The notes beneath the pieces were generated by a model that saw only the letters and a list, made by a program, of their open reading frames with translations, was not told the origin of the DNA and made no database searches. A stretch of DNA of 64,000 nucleotides from Serpentinicella alkaliphila (GTDB taxonomy: Bacteria; Bacillota; Clostridia; Peptostreptococcales; Natronincolaceae). The stretch spans positions 1,627,001-1,691,000 of the forward strand of contig NZ_CP058648.1 of the NCBI RefSeq assembly GCF_018141405.1. The letters are read 5' to 3'. How positions within the stretch are numbered: position 1 is the first letter of the stretch; the number at the start of each line of letters is the position of its first letter. The position numbers and the translations under genes are program-made. This document shows, one piece after another, positions 35,374 to 44,721 of the stretch.

Positions 35374-36061
35374 TATTTAAAAATAAAGTAGAGGAGCAGG
35401 TGAGTAACAAGGATATTAAGAAGGCCATATTAGAGGTGGTTTTGAACCCTAATATTATTGCTGTGTATATTGGTATTATAATTATGGCTGTTGATATAAG
35501 ACTACCTAATATGCTACTACTAAGCGTTAATGCTATTGGTAGCATAACCGGCCCTCTATCTATGATAATAGTAGGAGTTATACTATCAGAAGTTGATATT
35601 AAAAACTATATAAAGGATATTACTGTATATTATGGAGTTATCGTAAAATTAATTGTTATGCCCCTAATACTTTACTTTTTATTACTATTAATTAGTAATA
35701 TTTCGATAATAAATAATACTCTAGTAATTCTCGTAGCAATGCCATCTGCTATTATGACATCTATCTTCGCGGAAAGCTATAAAAAGGAAAAAGATTATGC
35801 CACTGTAATTGTGTTTTTAACTACTGTATTTTCAATAGTCACCCTGCCATTGCTTTTGAAATTAATTGTATAGAACTACACTTGAAAATTTTTCATTAAA
35901 ATGTTAAGTTAATATTGCTAAAAAATATATATAATTGTTTAGGTTAAACTATCTGTATAAATATAAGAATTAGTTTTTTACTAAGAAAGAAAATATTATG
36001 ATTTATTATTAATCACTAGCTTAGAAATGTTAAGAAAGCTTGTTGGAGGGAAGATATACAT

Positions 36062-37657
36062 ATGATAAGAATAAATGAAGTTAAACTATCTATAGATGAA
36101 GATATTAGTTTGCTGAAAAATAAAATTGCAAAACAGTTAAGGATAAATCATCAGGATATTATTGAGTATTCAATCTATAAAGAGTCTATTGATGCTAGAA
36201 AAAGAAATGAAATCTATTTTGTATATATAGTCGATGTAGTTGTGAAAAATGAAGCACAGGTCTTAAGTAAAAACAAAAATTTGAAAATTAGTCCAGATGT
36301 TAGCTATAAGGATGTACAATCAGGAGGAAAAGAATTAAAAGACTCACCGATAATTATTGGATCTGGTCCTGCAGGGATGTTTGGGGCTTTAATATTGGCA
36401 CAAAGAGGTTATAAACCAATATTATTAGAGCGAGGAGCAGACGTTGATACGAGAACAGCGGATGTAGATAGATTCTGGAAAGAAGGCAAACTCAATGTTG
36501 AATCCAATGTTCAATTTGGAGAAGGTGGCGCCGGTACCTTTTCAGATGGAAAGCTAACAACACGAATAAAGGATATTAGATGTAGAAAGGTGTTAGAGGA
36601 GTTTGTTTTAGCCGGTTCCCCTGAAGAGATATTATATTCATATAAACCACATATTGGAACAGATATATTAAAAAATGTAGTAAAAAGGATTAGAGAGAAT
36701 ATTATAGAGCTAGGTGGACAAGTAAGATTTAATAGCAAAGTCACGGATATACTAATCGAAAATGGCGCTATTACAGGAGTAGTAGTAAATAATACAGAAA
36801 AGATCGAGGCGCAGCAGATTATATTAGCCATAGGACATAGTGCCAGAGATACATACGAGATGCTATATGAAAGAGGAATAAGTATTAGGCAAAAACCCTT
36901 CTCGATAGGAGTTAGAATAGAGCATCCTCAAGAATTGATAAATACTTCACAATATAAACAACATTCAGAGCATCCACGATTAGGTGCTGCAGATTATAGA
37001 CTTACATACCAATGTACAAATGGAAGGGCAGCCTATACATTTTGCATGTGTCCGGGTGGAATCGTTGTAGCAGCAGCTTCAGAACTTGAGACTGTTGTTA
37101 CTAATGGAATGAGTGAATATGCTAGAGATAAAGCTAATGCTAATAGTGCCTTGCTAATTCAAATTAATACTGAGGACTTTGAAAGTAAACATCCCTTAGC
37201 AGGAGTAGAGTTTCAAAGAAAATGGGAGCGAGCTGCATATGAATTAGGCGGTAGGAATTATACAGCACCTGCCCAATTAGTAAAGGATTTCCTTATAGAT
37301 GAGGATTCAAAAGAGGTAGGGGAAGTTAGACCATCATATTTACCGAAAGTAAAAATGACAAATCTAAAATACTGTTTACCTGACTATGTTATTCAGTCAA
37401 TGAGAGAAGCCATTGTTGAAATGGATAAAAAACTAAAAGGCTTTTCCGTTGATGATGCGATAATGACAGGAGTAGAAACTAGAAGCTCTGCGCCTATAAG
37501 AATTGATAGGGATGGGGATACAATGGAAAGTCTTAGTACGAAAGGAATTTATCCTGTAGGAGAAGGTGGAGGTTACGCTGGTGGGATTATTTCCGCAGCA
37601 GTAGATGGAATTAAAGCAGCAGAAAAAATTATAAGTAAGTATAAACCTTTTATTTAG
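36062..37657 (+). CDS. FAD-dependent protein of the COG2509 type
   Basis: The 531-residue protein starts with a small domain (about 1-95) of mixed strands and helices, then an FAD-binding Rossmann motif PIIIGSGPAGMFGALILAQRG (glycines at about residues 99-104) and a long oxidoreductase domain. QFGEGGAGTFSDGKL and VGEGGGYAGGIISAAVDGI near the end contact the flavin. TFCMCPGG and AIGHSARDTYEML are typical of this uncharacterised family of FAD-dependent dehydrogenases. The substrate and role are unknown. Ribosome site ggaggg precedes the ATG. Two small genes follow, with gaps of 25 and 34 bases, so they may be co-transcribed. Confidence 0.88.
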   Translation: MIRINEVKLSIDEDISLLKNKIAKQLRINHQDIIEYSIYKESIDARKRNEIYFVYIVDVVVKNEAQVLSKNKNLKISPDVSYKDVQSGGKELKDSPIIIGSGPAGMFGALILAQRGYKPILLERGADVDTRTADVDRFWKEGKLNVESNVQFGEGGAGTFSDGKLTTRIKDIRCRKVLEEFVLAGSPEEILYSYKPHIGTDILKNVVKRIRENIIELGGQVRFNSKVTDILIENGAITGVVVNNTEKIEAQQIILAIGHSARDTYEMLYERGISIRQKPFSIGVRIEHPQELINTSQYKQHSEHPRLGAADYRLTYQCTNGRAAYTFCMCPGGIVVAAASELETVVTNGMSEYARDKANANSALLIQINTEDFESKHPLAGVEFQRKWERAAYELGGRNYTAPAQLVKDFLIDEDSKEVGEVRPSYLPKVKMTNLKYCLPDYVIQSMREAIVEMDKKLKGFSVDDAIMTGVETRSSAPIRIDRDGDTMESLSTKGIYPVGEGGGYAGGIISAAVDGIKAAEKIISKYKPFI

Positions 37658-37682
37658 TATTTTAACACTTGGAGGAAAAAAG

Positions 37683-37940
37683 ATGAGAATACAGGAATTA
37701 GCTGAAGCCTTGCAACCTGAATTAGAGAAAGGTAATATGAACTACATTATATTCCAAGAGGGACGACAATGGAAATTTGAGCCCTATGGAACCATAGATA
37801 AAATAGAAGATGAAGATGAAAAGCGATTTCTAACAATAAGACATAGAATAGATGACAAAGCAATAATTGTAAGTGGACAAGATTTTGATTATTATGATTT
37901 AAAATATCTGCAAAATCAAATAAAGAAATTAAGAAAATAA
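37683..37940 (+). CDS. small conserved-type protein of unknown function
   Basis: The 85-residue protein is hydrophilic, with no membrane helix or signal. It begins MRIQELAEALQPELEK and has a strand-rich middle (MNYIIFQEGRQWKFEPYGTI) and an acidic, then basic, C-terminus (YYDLKYLQNQIKKLRK). It follows the COG2509 gene by 25 bases with ggaggaaaa as ribosome site, so the two are likely in one operon. I do not recognise a named family. The pattern suggests a small alpha/beta protein. Confidence 0.65.
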   Translation: MRIQELAEALQPELEKGNMNYIIFQEGRQWKFEPYGTIDKIEDEDEKRFLTIRHRIDDKAIIVSGQDFDYYDLKYLQNQIKKLRK

Positions 37941-37974
37941 AAATTATATAAAGAATTAAGTATGGGGGTTGGGG

Positions 37975-38178
37975 ATGAATATTTTACTATTTCCATTTAA
38001 ATTAGTACTAAATATTGTAGAGCTTGTATTTAAATTAACTGGCAGGTTGATAGCGATAATAATTGGGTTACTATTAATGATTATTGGTGGAGTCCTTTGT
38101 TTGACAATAGTAGGTGGAATTGTAGGAGTCCCGTTAGCTATATTTGGACTTATATTATTAGTAAAAGGTTTCTTTTAG
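37975..38178 (+). CDS. small two-helix membrane protein
   Basis: The ATG after GGGGGTTGGGG starts a 67-residue product; an in-frame TTG two codons earlier is part of the ribosome site region. Nearly the whole chain is hydrophobic, with helices around LVLNIVELVFKLTGRL, LIAIIIGLLLMIIGGVLCL and VGVPLAIFGLILLVKGFF. Glycine-rich turns separate them. No motif links it to a known function. It is the last gene before a strong terminator. Confidence 0.65.
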   Translation: MNILLFPFKLVLNIVELVFKLTGRLIAIIIGLLLMIIGGVLCLTIVGGIVGVPLAIFGLILLVKGFF

Positions 38179-38198
38179 AAAATGTATAAATATACATA

Positions 38199-38240
38199 AA
38201 AAATCTAAGGGTTTAAACATAATAATCCTTAGATTTTTTT
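38199..38240 (+). terminator. terminator after the COG2509 cluster
   Basis: AAAAATCTAAGG (38199-38210) pairs with CCTTAGATTTTT (38227-38238), with a T-run to 38240. Confidence 0.88.
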
Positions 38241-38591
38241 ATTTTGTATAAGTATTGGGTGTAAATTAATATCTGGAACTGCATAAACGCATGTACACAA
38301 TATTGTGAATTATTAAACAATTCAAAAAATTCTCAAATACTATGTTCAGATTATTTACAAATTCTATTGTATTATTAAGCCCGTATATTGTCTGTAATGT
38401 ATTTGTCTATTTGATCTAATTAATAAAAAGTTTCACTTTAAAAGACATTAATTTATTGACTTCTATGGATTTCCATTGCATTTACATTAAGAAAATGTTA
38501 CAGTAACTAAAGATATTGCTTCAGTCAGTTGCGCAAGAATGTGTTAAATTATTGTACAAGTTGTTAGGTAAATAGACAAGATATAAATCTG

Positions 38592-38609
38592 TGTCATAAT
38601 TTGTCATAA
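38592..38609 (+). promoter_or_regulatory. direct repeats upstream of the pflB -35 box
   Basis: TGTCATAA occurs twice with a 10-base spacing, about one helical turn, ending 16 bases before the -35 box. This suits an activator binding as a dimer on one face of the DNA. The regulator is not known. Confidence 0.45.
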
Positions 38610-38625
38610 GTTTTATAAAAAAGGT

Positions 38626-38654
38626 TTGACATCAAACTAATCCAACCTTATAAT
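38626..38654 (+). promoter_or_regulatory. consensus sigma-A promoter of pflB
   Basis: TTGACA (38626-38631), a 17-base spacer and TATAAT (38649-38654) match the consensus exactly. Such a strong core promoter usually needs a repressor. Confidence 0.85.
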
Positions 38655-38673
38655 AGTTTTATATAAAACTATT
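38652..38673. promoter_or_regulatory. 22-base palindrome over the pflB transcription start
   Basis: AATAGTTTTATATAAAACTATT is a perfect palindrome that shares its first three bases with the -10 box and covers the expected start site. It is followed by T7, so it could look like a terminator, but its overlap with the promoter favours an operator. Confidence 0.6.
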
Positions 38674-38828
38674 TTTTTATTTGTATGAAAGTTAATAACA
38701 ATAAAAATTTATGCATTAATATGAAATAATTATAAAAAGTTCAAAATTTAGTAAGAGTTAATTAGTAGCGGCATAGGATAATAGTTCTGCTTCTAATCAG
38801 TATATAAACTATAAAGGGAGGCTTTAAA

Positions 38829-41060
38829 TTGACTAATAATTGGTGGAGAGGCTTTGTTAGCGGAGACTGGCAAGAAACAATTAATGTAAGAGATTTTATA
38901 CAGAAAAACTATAGCGTTTACACAGGTGATGAAACATTTTTAGCGAAGGCTACAGACAGAACAAATAAAATGAAAAAGAAGTTTGATGAGCTATATGCTT
39001 TAGAACAAGAAAAGGGCGGAGTTTTAGATATCGATACTGATACGGTTTCATCTCTATTATCTTATGCTCCTGCGTATTTAGATAAAGATAATGAAATTAT
39101 TGTAGGTTTCCAAACGAATAGTCCTTTAACTAGAGGAGTAAACCCTTTTGCAGGTATAACTATGGCTAGACAAGCGTGTGATGCCTATGGTTATAAAGTG
39201 GGTCAACGTGTGGAAGAAAACGTTAAATATTTAACAACTCATAACGATGGGGTTTTTAAAGTTTATTCAGATGAAATGAAAAAGATTAGAAAAAGTGGAG
39301 TAATTACTGGTCTACCAGATGCTTATGGTAGAGGTAGAGTAATTGGAGATTATAGAAGAGTTGCTTTATATGGAGTAAATAAATTAATTGAAGAAAAGAT
39401 AAAAGATAAAAAAGCTCTAGGTCAAATGGAAATGAATGAGGAAAACATAAGACTTTCTGAAGAGCTTCATGAACAAATAGACTTTTTAAAGCAATTAAAA
39501 GAAATGGCTTTAGGATATGGTATTGATATATCTAACCCTGCAATGAATGCAAAGGAAGCTGTTCAGTGGACATACTTTGCATATCTTGGATCAATTAAGC
39601 AACAGAATGGTGCAGCTCTTTCAATTGGAAGAATTAGTACATTCCTAGACATATATTTTGAAAGAGATATAAAAGAAGGAATTCTAACAGAGGAAACTGC
39701 TCAAGAAATAACTGATGATTTTGTATTAAAACTAAGAATGGCAAGACAATTAAGAACAACTGACTATAACGAATTGTTTGCTGGGGACCCAATGTGGATT
39801 ACAGAATCAGTTGGTGGAATCAGTGAAGATGGTACTCCATTAGTAACTAAGAGTTCCTTTAGATTTCTTCATACACTATATACTTTAGGACCTGCTCCAG
39901 AGCCTAATATTACAATTCTATGGTCTCAAATGCTTCCTGAAGGATTTAAAAGATATTGTAGTAAAGTATCTATTGAAACTGATTCAATTCAATACGAAAA
40001 TGATGACATAATGCGTCCGATATATGGGGATGACTATGGAATAGCATGTTGTGTTTCTGCAATGAGAATGGGTAAAGACATGCAATTCTTTGGAGCAAGA
40101 TGTAATCTTCCGAAGGTGTTATTAATGGCTTTAAATGGCGGTATTGACGAAATGACTGGGTTGCAAGTTGGACCAACGATGGATCCAATTAAGAGTGAGT
40201 ATTTAGACTTTAACGAAGTTATGACAAGATTTGATTATTATAGAGATTGGTTATGTAAGACTTATGTTAATACTATGAATGTAATCCATTATATGCATGA
40301 CAAATACGCTTATGAAAAGCTTCATATGGCTCTTCATGATACTAATGTTCATAGATTTATGGCCTTTGGTATAGCTGGTTTATCTGTAGTTGGGGATTCT
40401 TTAAGTGCAATAAAATATGCAAAGGTAAAACCAGTAAGAAATGAGCAGGGTATTATTGTTGATTTTGAAGTTGAGGGAGAATATCCTGAATTCGGAAACG
40501 ATAATGACAAGGTTGATGATATTGTTGTAAATGTAGTTAAGGACTTTGATAAGAGTTTAAAGAAAAATAAAACTTATAGAAATGCTGAACACACATTATC
40601 AATTCTTACTATAACATCAAATGTAGTTTATGGTAAAAAGACTGGTTCTACACCAGATGGAAGAAAAAGTGGTGAACCATTTGCACCTGGAGCTAATCCA
40701 ATGCACAATCGCGATCAAATGGGGGCTTTAGCTTCGTTAAACTCTGTAGCTAAAATACCTTTTGAGAACTGTAGAGATGGGGTATCTTGTACGTTTACTG
40801 TAACTCCAAAGGCTATTGGTTCAAATCTTGACGAGCAAATTGACAATTTAGTATCTATTATGGATGGATATTTTGGACAAAATGCACATCATTTAAATGT
40901 AAATGTTTTAGATAAAAGTAAACTTATAAAAGCTATGGAAGAGCCACAAAATTATCCAAACCTGACTATAAGAGTATCTGGATACGCCGTTAACTTCCAC
41001 AGATTGACTAAGAAACAGCAGTTAGAGGTAATAAGTAGAACATTCCACGAAAGGCTGTAG
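38829..41060 (+). CDS. pflB: formate C-acetyltransferase (pyruvate formate-lyase)
   Basis: A TTG start seven bases after GGGAGG gives 743 residues, the usual PflB length. The enzyme splits pyruvate with CoA into acetyl-CoA and formate in the cytosol without oxygen. The catalytic cysteines are adjacent, Cys407-Cys408 in GIACCVSAM. The glycyl radical site is Gly718 in RVSGYAVNF near the C-terminus. Substrate-side motifs such as [10 protein letters not shown] and [16 protein letters not shown] are intact. The activating enzyme is encoded six bases downstream. The strong promoter and long regulatory region imply tight control, probably by fermentation state. Confidence 0.97.
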   Translation: MTNNWWRGFVSGDWQETINVRDFIQKNYSVYTGDETFLAKATDRTNKMKKKFDELYALEQEKGGVLDIDTDTVSSLLSYAPAYLDKDNEIIVGFQTNSPLTRGVNPFAGITMARQACDAYGYKVGQRVEENVKYLTTHNDGVFKVYSDEMKKIRKSGVITGLPDAYGRGRVIGDYRRVALYGVNKLIEEKIKDKKALGQMEMNEENIRLSEELHEQIDFLKQLKEMALGYGIDISNPAMNAKEAVQWTYFAYLGSIKQQNGAALSIGRISTFLDIYFERDIKEGILTEETAQEITDDFVLKLRMARQLRTTDYNELFAGDPMWITESVGGISEDGTPLVTKSSFRFLHTLYTLGPAPEPNITILWSQMLPEGFKRYCSKVSIETDSIQYENDDIMRPIYGDDYGIACCVSAMRMGKDMQFFGARCNLPKVLLMALNGGIDEMTGLQVGPTMDPIKSEYLDFNEVMTRFDYYRDWLCKTYVNTMNVIHYMHDKYAYEKLHMALHDTNVHRFMAFGIAGLSVVGDSLSAIKYAKVKPVRNEQGIIVDFEVEGEYPEFGNDNDKVDDIVVNVVKDFDKSLKKNKTYRNAEHTLSILTITSNVVYGKKTGSTPDGRKSGEPFAPGANPMHNRDQMGALASLNSVAKIPFENCRDGVSCTFTVTPKAIGSNLDEQIDNLVSIMDGYFGQNAHHLNVNVLDKSKLIKAMEEPQNYPNLTIRVSGYAVNFHRLTKKQQLEVISRTFHERL

Positions 41061-41066
41061 AACATT

Positions 41067-41786
41067 ATGTTAGGTAAAATACATTCAATAGAAACAATGG
41101 GTGCACTTGATGGACCAGGCTTAAGATTTATTGTATTTTTGCAAGGGTGTCCTTTGAGATGTGTATATTGTCATAATCCAGACACTTGGAATTATAGTTT
41201 GGGAAGTGAAATGGACAGTGATGAGATTGTAAAAAAAGCAAAAAGGTTTGCTCCTTACTTTAAAAATAAGGGAGGGGTAACTCTTTCTGGCGGAGACCCT
41301 TTAATGCAATCTGAATTTTGCACAGAAATTTTTAAGAAACTAAAAGAAAACAAAATTCATACTGCACTAGACACCTCTGGATGTATTTTTAACGATAATG
41401 TAAAGAAATTATTAGACTACACGGATCTAGTTATATTAGATATAAAGCATACTGACCCTTTGAAATTTAAAGAAATAACAGGATACGAAATAGATAATAC
41501 ACTAGCCCTATTAAAATACGCTAATAAAAAAAATACTCCCCTTTGGATTAGACAGGTTATTGTACCTGGAATAAATGACACAAAGGCTGATATAGAGCAG
41601 CTAGTGAATATGATAAAACCATTTCAAACTATTGAGAAGGTTGAATTATTACCATATCACACAATGGGTGTGAAGAAGTGGAATGAGTTAGGCATAGAGT
41701 ATAAGTTAGAAAATACACTGGAGCCTACTCAAGAAAAAATGGATTATTTAAAAGAAGTGATTAGAAATATGGGATTTAAAATGTAG
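41067..41786 (+). CDS. pflA: pyruvate formate-lyase activating enzyme
   Basis: The 239-residue radical-SAM enzyme places the glycyl radical on PflB. The cluster-binding motif is GCPLRCVYCHN, with Cys28-x3-Cys32-x2-Cys35. GGVTLSGGDPLMQ holds the GGE-like AdoMet motif, and later VILDIKHTDPLKF, WIRQVIVPGINDT and LLPYHTMGVKKW are family landmarks. It starts six bases after pflB, so the two form one operon, and a good terminator follows. No second cluster domain is present, which fits PflA of PFL rather than activases of glycerol dehydratases. Confidence 0.96.
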   Translation: MLGKIHSIETMGALDGPGLRFIVFLQGCPLRCVYCHNPDTWNYSLGSEMDSDEIVKKAKRFAPYFKNKGGVTLSGGDPLMQSEFCTEIFKKLKENKIHTALDTSGCIFNDNVKKLLDYTDLVILDIKHTDPLKFKEITGYEIDNTLALLKYANKKNTPLWIRQVIVPGINDTKADIEQLVNMIKPFQTIEKVELLPYHTMGVKKWNELGIEYKLENTLEPTQEKMDYLKEVIRNMGFKM

Positions 41787-41794
41787 AATAAAAT

Positions 41795-41825
41795 AGAACC
41801 TTGATGAATATCAGGGTTCTTTTTT
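41795..41825 (+). terminator. terminator after pflBA
   Basis: AGAACCTTGAT and ATCAGGGTTCT form an 11-bp stem with one G-T pair and run into T6. Confidence 0.9.
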
Positions 41826-42046
41826 ACGTTTAACTATGATTAAATAACAATACTCTTGTCTTAGAGTAAATTATTGTATTAGTAAAATATATTCTTCTCA
41901 AAATTTGCCTATTGTGATCTTCAAAGCTTTATCTAAAACATAAAAATTAAATATGGATTAGTAAAATAATATGATTATATAATTCTCTCTTGGGTATTAT
42001 ATTAAATGTAAAAAATATAATATATGATTTAAGGAGGATATATAGT

Positions 42047-42514
42047 ATGAGAAATATAGGGATTGATGAACAAGGTGCAAAGGATTTAGCAGATGGTTTA
42101 AATATTTATTTAGCTAATTTACATGTGCTTTATACAAAGCTTCATAATTTTCATTGGAATGTTGAAGGAAAAGCATTTTTCCAAATTCACTCTAAATTAG
42201 AAGAACTTTATAATGGCACTGCGGAAGAAATAGATGAAGTTGCTGAAAGAATACTTCAATTAGGACATAGACCTATTGCAACAATGAAAGAATACTTAGA
42301 AGTAGCACAATTAAAAGAAGCTCCTAGCAAAAAGTATACTAGTGAAGAAATTTGTAACTCTTTACTAGATGACTATAGCTTTATGGCAAACGAACTTAGA
42401 AAAGGTATTAAACAAGCAGAAAAATATGATGATCAAGTTACTGTTGGTCTAGCTGTAGAAAAGCTTACAAAATTAGAAAAGACTATTTGGATGCTAAGTG
42501 CATTTTTAGCATAG
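42047..42514 (+). CDS. dps: Dps/ferritin-like DNA-protection protein
   Basis: The ATG nine bases after AAGGAGG gives 155 residues, the normal length; an in-frame ATG further upstream lacks a ribosome site. The ferroxidase region is clear: LHNFHWNVEGKAFFQIHSKL followed by EEIDEVAERILQLGHRPIATM, carrying the His, Asp and Glu iron ligands shared between subunits. Dps forms a 12-subunit shell that oxidises and stores iron with peroxide, and some bind DNA. It is cytosolic and monocistronic. In an anaerobe it protects against oxygen. No PerR box was identified with certainty. Confidence 0.93.
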   Translation: MRNIGIDEQGAKDLADGLNIYLANLHVLYTKLHNFHWNVEGKAFFQIHSKLEELYNGTAEEIDEVAERILQLGHRPIATMKEYLEVAQLKEAPSKKYTSEEICNSLLDDYSFMANELRKGIKQAEKYDDQVTVGLAVEKLTKLEKTIWMLSAFLA

Positions 42515-42537
42515 GAACTAAAATTAAATAATAAATC

Positions 42538-42574
42538 GTGGTTGTCTGAATAAAGGCAACCACTTTTTATTTTT
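42538..42574 (+). terminator. terminator after dps
   Basis: GTGGTTG and CAACCAC form the stem, followed by TTTTTATTTTT. Confidence 0.85.
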
Positions 42575-42664
42575 ATTATTACTATATTTATACATTTATG
42601 GTACAATGATGATAATTAACTGCTTCAAGTTGGTAGGTATATCCATATATATAGTACAATATAT

Positions 42665-42728
42665 ATATATTTTACTTTTTGAAAAATTGATGCAATATTT
42701 TTAATATTCTGGATAGTATGAATATGCT
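42665..42728 (+). repeat. left copy of 64-bp target duplication of IS element 2
   Basis: Identical to 44629-44692, starting ATATATTTTAC and ending GAATATGCT. The flanking bases differ on both outer sides. Confidence 0.96.
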
Positions 42729-44628
42729 CCTGAGTTTATAGGTTGCAAGAACAAAAAATCAGCTAAACACCTTAAAAATACTAGGTCATAGCTGATTTGT
42801 TTTTATTTTTTTATGTTGTGAACTATTTCTTTCCTATAAGAACGAATTTGCTCGATTCTTATATTTCTGTAATTTAGAGAAACACCAAATAATTTTTCGA
42901 TATCTCTATAAATTTCATCTTGTTTATTAAGTGAGTAGATTCCATTGGTAATAAATCTACACGTCGCATTTCTAAGAGACTCTTGTATTCGTTTAATAGA
43001 GTATTTGTTTTTGAGTTTATTCTCTAAAATTCTCGAAATTAATAATGCTACGAAACAAATAAGAAAATGTCCTTCTATTCTATCCTCTCTTCGAACATAG
43101 ACAGGACGACCTTCTAAATCTGACTTTAAAACTTTAAAAGATTCTTCTATCTTCCAAAGACCTCTATACCTTTCAATTATTTCTTCATCAGGCATTTCAA
43201 GCTCACTGGTAACAAGAGCATAATACCCATCTAAGGCCACATCTCTTTCGTACTTAGCGACTTCAAACTCTAAGAGCGTTTTTTTATCTTCCACTTCACC
43301 TGTAAAAGTATCTATCTCTATTTCTTTTAAATACTTTTTTACACCATAACGATTAGAAGCTTTATATTTCGAAGGATTTTCAAGATACTCTTGAATTTTT
43401 TCTTCTAATTTTTCTCTTTTGTGTTTTTCTCTAGCATCATAATCGGCGGCCCAGAAAGATACAACTTTTTCTTTGAGTGTAATTTCCTCACCATTTTCGT
43501 TATTAGTTTTTCTTTCCCTGAAGAAAGATTTAATCTTAAAAGTTTTAGTAGAGTTATAAACGTAGCCTTCATCTTTAAGAATTTCTTTTATAAATGTCTT
43601 AGAGCAAGACCTCTTACCTTTTGTGAAACTATGTAACCATCATTGTTTTCTACAAGAAAAGCTAGGTTTTTACCACTATTTAGAGCTTTGTCTCTTTGTT
43701 AGAATTACTCTCTCAAGAGCATATCTATTTTTCATATTCTTTAAGGCAGGAATAAGCATTGTACTATCATGGGTATTACCAGAAAAAGATCATACCCAAC
43801 AGGTAGGCCTGCTCTATCAATTGCTAGACTCATTTGTACGATTGGCGTTGTTCTTTTTTGTTTAGAGATACCAACTTTTTTAAGATTATTTTCTAAGTCT
43901 GATTCAAAGTAATAGTTAGTTACATCAAAGAAAACAAGTGAAGTATCTCTACCGTGGATCTGTGAAACTTGTTGATGAAGATGTTGTTGTAGGTCTTCTT
44001 TAATATCCTTCATTAGAGAGAGAGACTCGTAAATAGAATTTATAGTTACTTTAAAAGATTCGAAATACTCATCTTTATTTTCAAATGTTGATTTTTTACT
44101 AGCAGGTTTCAGAATTCTTCCATATAGAAGCAATTGAAAAACTTCATTCAAGTCAAAAACATGCTTTCTTTTACGCATTTGTGATTTAAAAAACTGAGGT
44201 AAACTAAGCTCATTATAGAGTCTTTCAAGAAAAAAAGTAGCCATAGTTCTTATCAATTTCCATATCATCGTTACTATCACTAAGGTTCAATGTTAGATTT
44301 ACTTGGTTTTTAGTTATCAATTTAGCAGAATCTTTTAGCTTTTGTAGAATATCCGGATCATTAGCCTCTAATTCTTCAAGATTGCCATAGCATTTAATAA
44401 TTCTTTGTTTAGATTTACCATTTTCGTCACGGTAGCCTTCAACAAGATATACTTTTTTATACTTAGCTGTAGGACTCTTAGTCACTCTAATAAACATAAA
44501 ATCACCCTCTTTTATTATATCACAGTACATCGAAGTACACAACGATTATTTCCAAAATTTCCAATAAAAAAACACCTGAAATTCAAGTGTTTTATTATCT
44601 TTTTAGTTTTTGAACCTATAAACTCAGG
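42729..44628 (-). mobile_element. IS1634-type insertion sequence, element 2 (1900 bp)
   Basis: The ends are CCTGAGTTTATAGGTT and its perfect 16-base inverted copy, with further CAAGAAC/CAAAAAC similarity. The first ten bases are the same as in element 1. A stem (42756-42765 with 42789-42798) near the left end sits between T-rich tracts and can stop transcription in both directions. The single gene is a broken minus-strand transposase. The element sits between dps and the peptide transporter operon, flanked by perfect 64-bp repeats. Confidence 0.93.
42803..44497 (-). pseudogene. IS1634-family transposase, frameshifted
   Basis: The frame begins at ATG 44497 after AGAGGGTGA (MFIRVTKSPTAKYKKVYLV), shifts near 44240 into SLPQFFKSQMRKRKHVFDLN with SLVFFDVTNYYFESDL (first Asp), and shifts again near 43760. 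A GKNLAFLVENNDGYIVSQK segment and another shift near 43610 lead to the long C-terminal part that ends at 42803. The C-terminus has YRGLWKIEESFKVLKSDLEG, the YxxxxxIExxFK signature with catalytic Glu. At least three frame breaks make it inactive. It is a distant paralogue of the transposase of element 1, sharing the C-terminal LWKIEESF block and the DVTxYxFES block. Confidence 0.88.
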
Positions 44629-44692
44629 ATATATTTTACTTTTTGAAAAATTGATGCAATATTTTTAATATTCTGGATAGTATGAATATGCT
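44629..44692 (+). repeat. right copy of 64-bp target duplication of IS element 2
   Basis: Identical to 42665-42728. The sequence then runs on towards the peptide transporter promoter, which begins 30 bases further. Confidence 0.96.
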
Positions 44693-44721
44693 GTGTATAT
44701 TGAAAAATGCGTATAATTTGA

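Larger units (their letters stand above)
32781..35873 (+). pseudogene. AEC-family permease gene interrupted by an IS1634-type element
   Basis: The first part (32781-33216) encodes MDMLTIINSVLSLFVIMLVGV through FIWTYGVI, the N-terminal half of an auxin efflux carrier-type (PF03547) permease with glycine-rich GYIGFPIL in a helix break. The second part (35374-35873) continues LFKNKVEEQVSNKDIKKAIL to the C-terminus. Removing 33217-35373 (the element plus one copy of the 113-bp duplication) leaves 936 bases, exactly 312 codons, so a 311-residue permease with about ten helices would be restored. AEC permeases carry organic acids or efflux substrates. The short frame read through into the IS stops at 33221. 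A ribosome site, gagggtg, precedes the ATG. Confidence 0.9.
38241..38828 (+). promoter_or_regulatory. long pflB upstream region
   Basis: This gene-free stretch of about 590 bases precedes pflB. Elements read by eye are GTTACAGTAAC (38497-38507), two direct copies of TGTCATAA ten bases apart (38592-38599 and 38602-38609), a consensus promoter (38626-38654) and a 22-base palindrome over the start-site region (38652-38673). The remaining 150-base leader to the TTG start shows no recognised riboswitch. Confidence 0.6.

Noticed and set aside
38241-38591. Riboswitch or small RNA in the long gap before pflB
   Set aside because: Only short palindromes were found and this part lies upstream of the promoter; no known riboswitch core motif is visible.
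38652-38678. Terminator (palindrome plus T7) in the pflB leader
   Set aside because: It overlaps the -10 box of the consensus promoter, so it would be at or before the transcript start; an operator fits better. Premature termination for a different upstream transcript cannot be excluded.
43421-44668. Plus-strand ORFs within IS element 2
   Set aside because: They are antisense shadows of the broken transposase, with no ribosome sites or recognisable content.
33104-44692. Composite transposon formed by the two IS1634-type elements carrying pflBA and dps
   Set aside because: Each element has its own private target duplication (113 and 64 bp), so they inserted independently; the segment between them is not bordered by a shared duplication.
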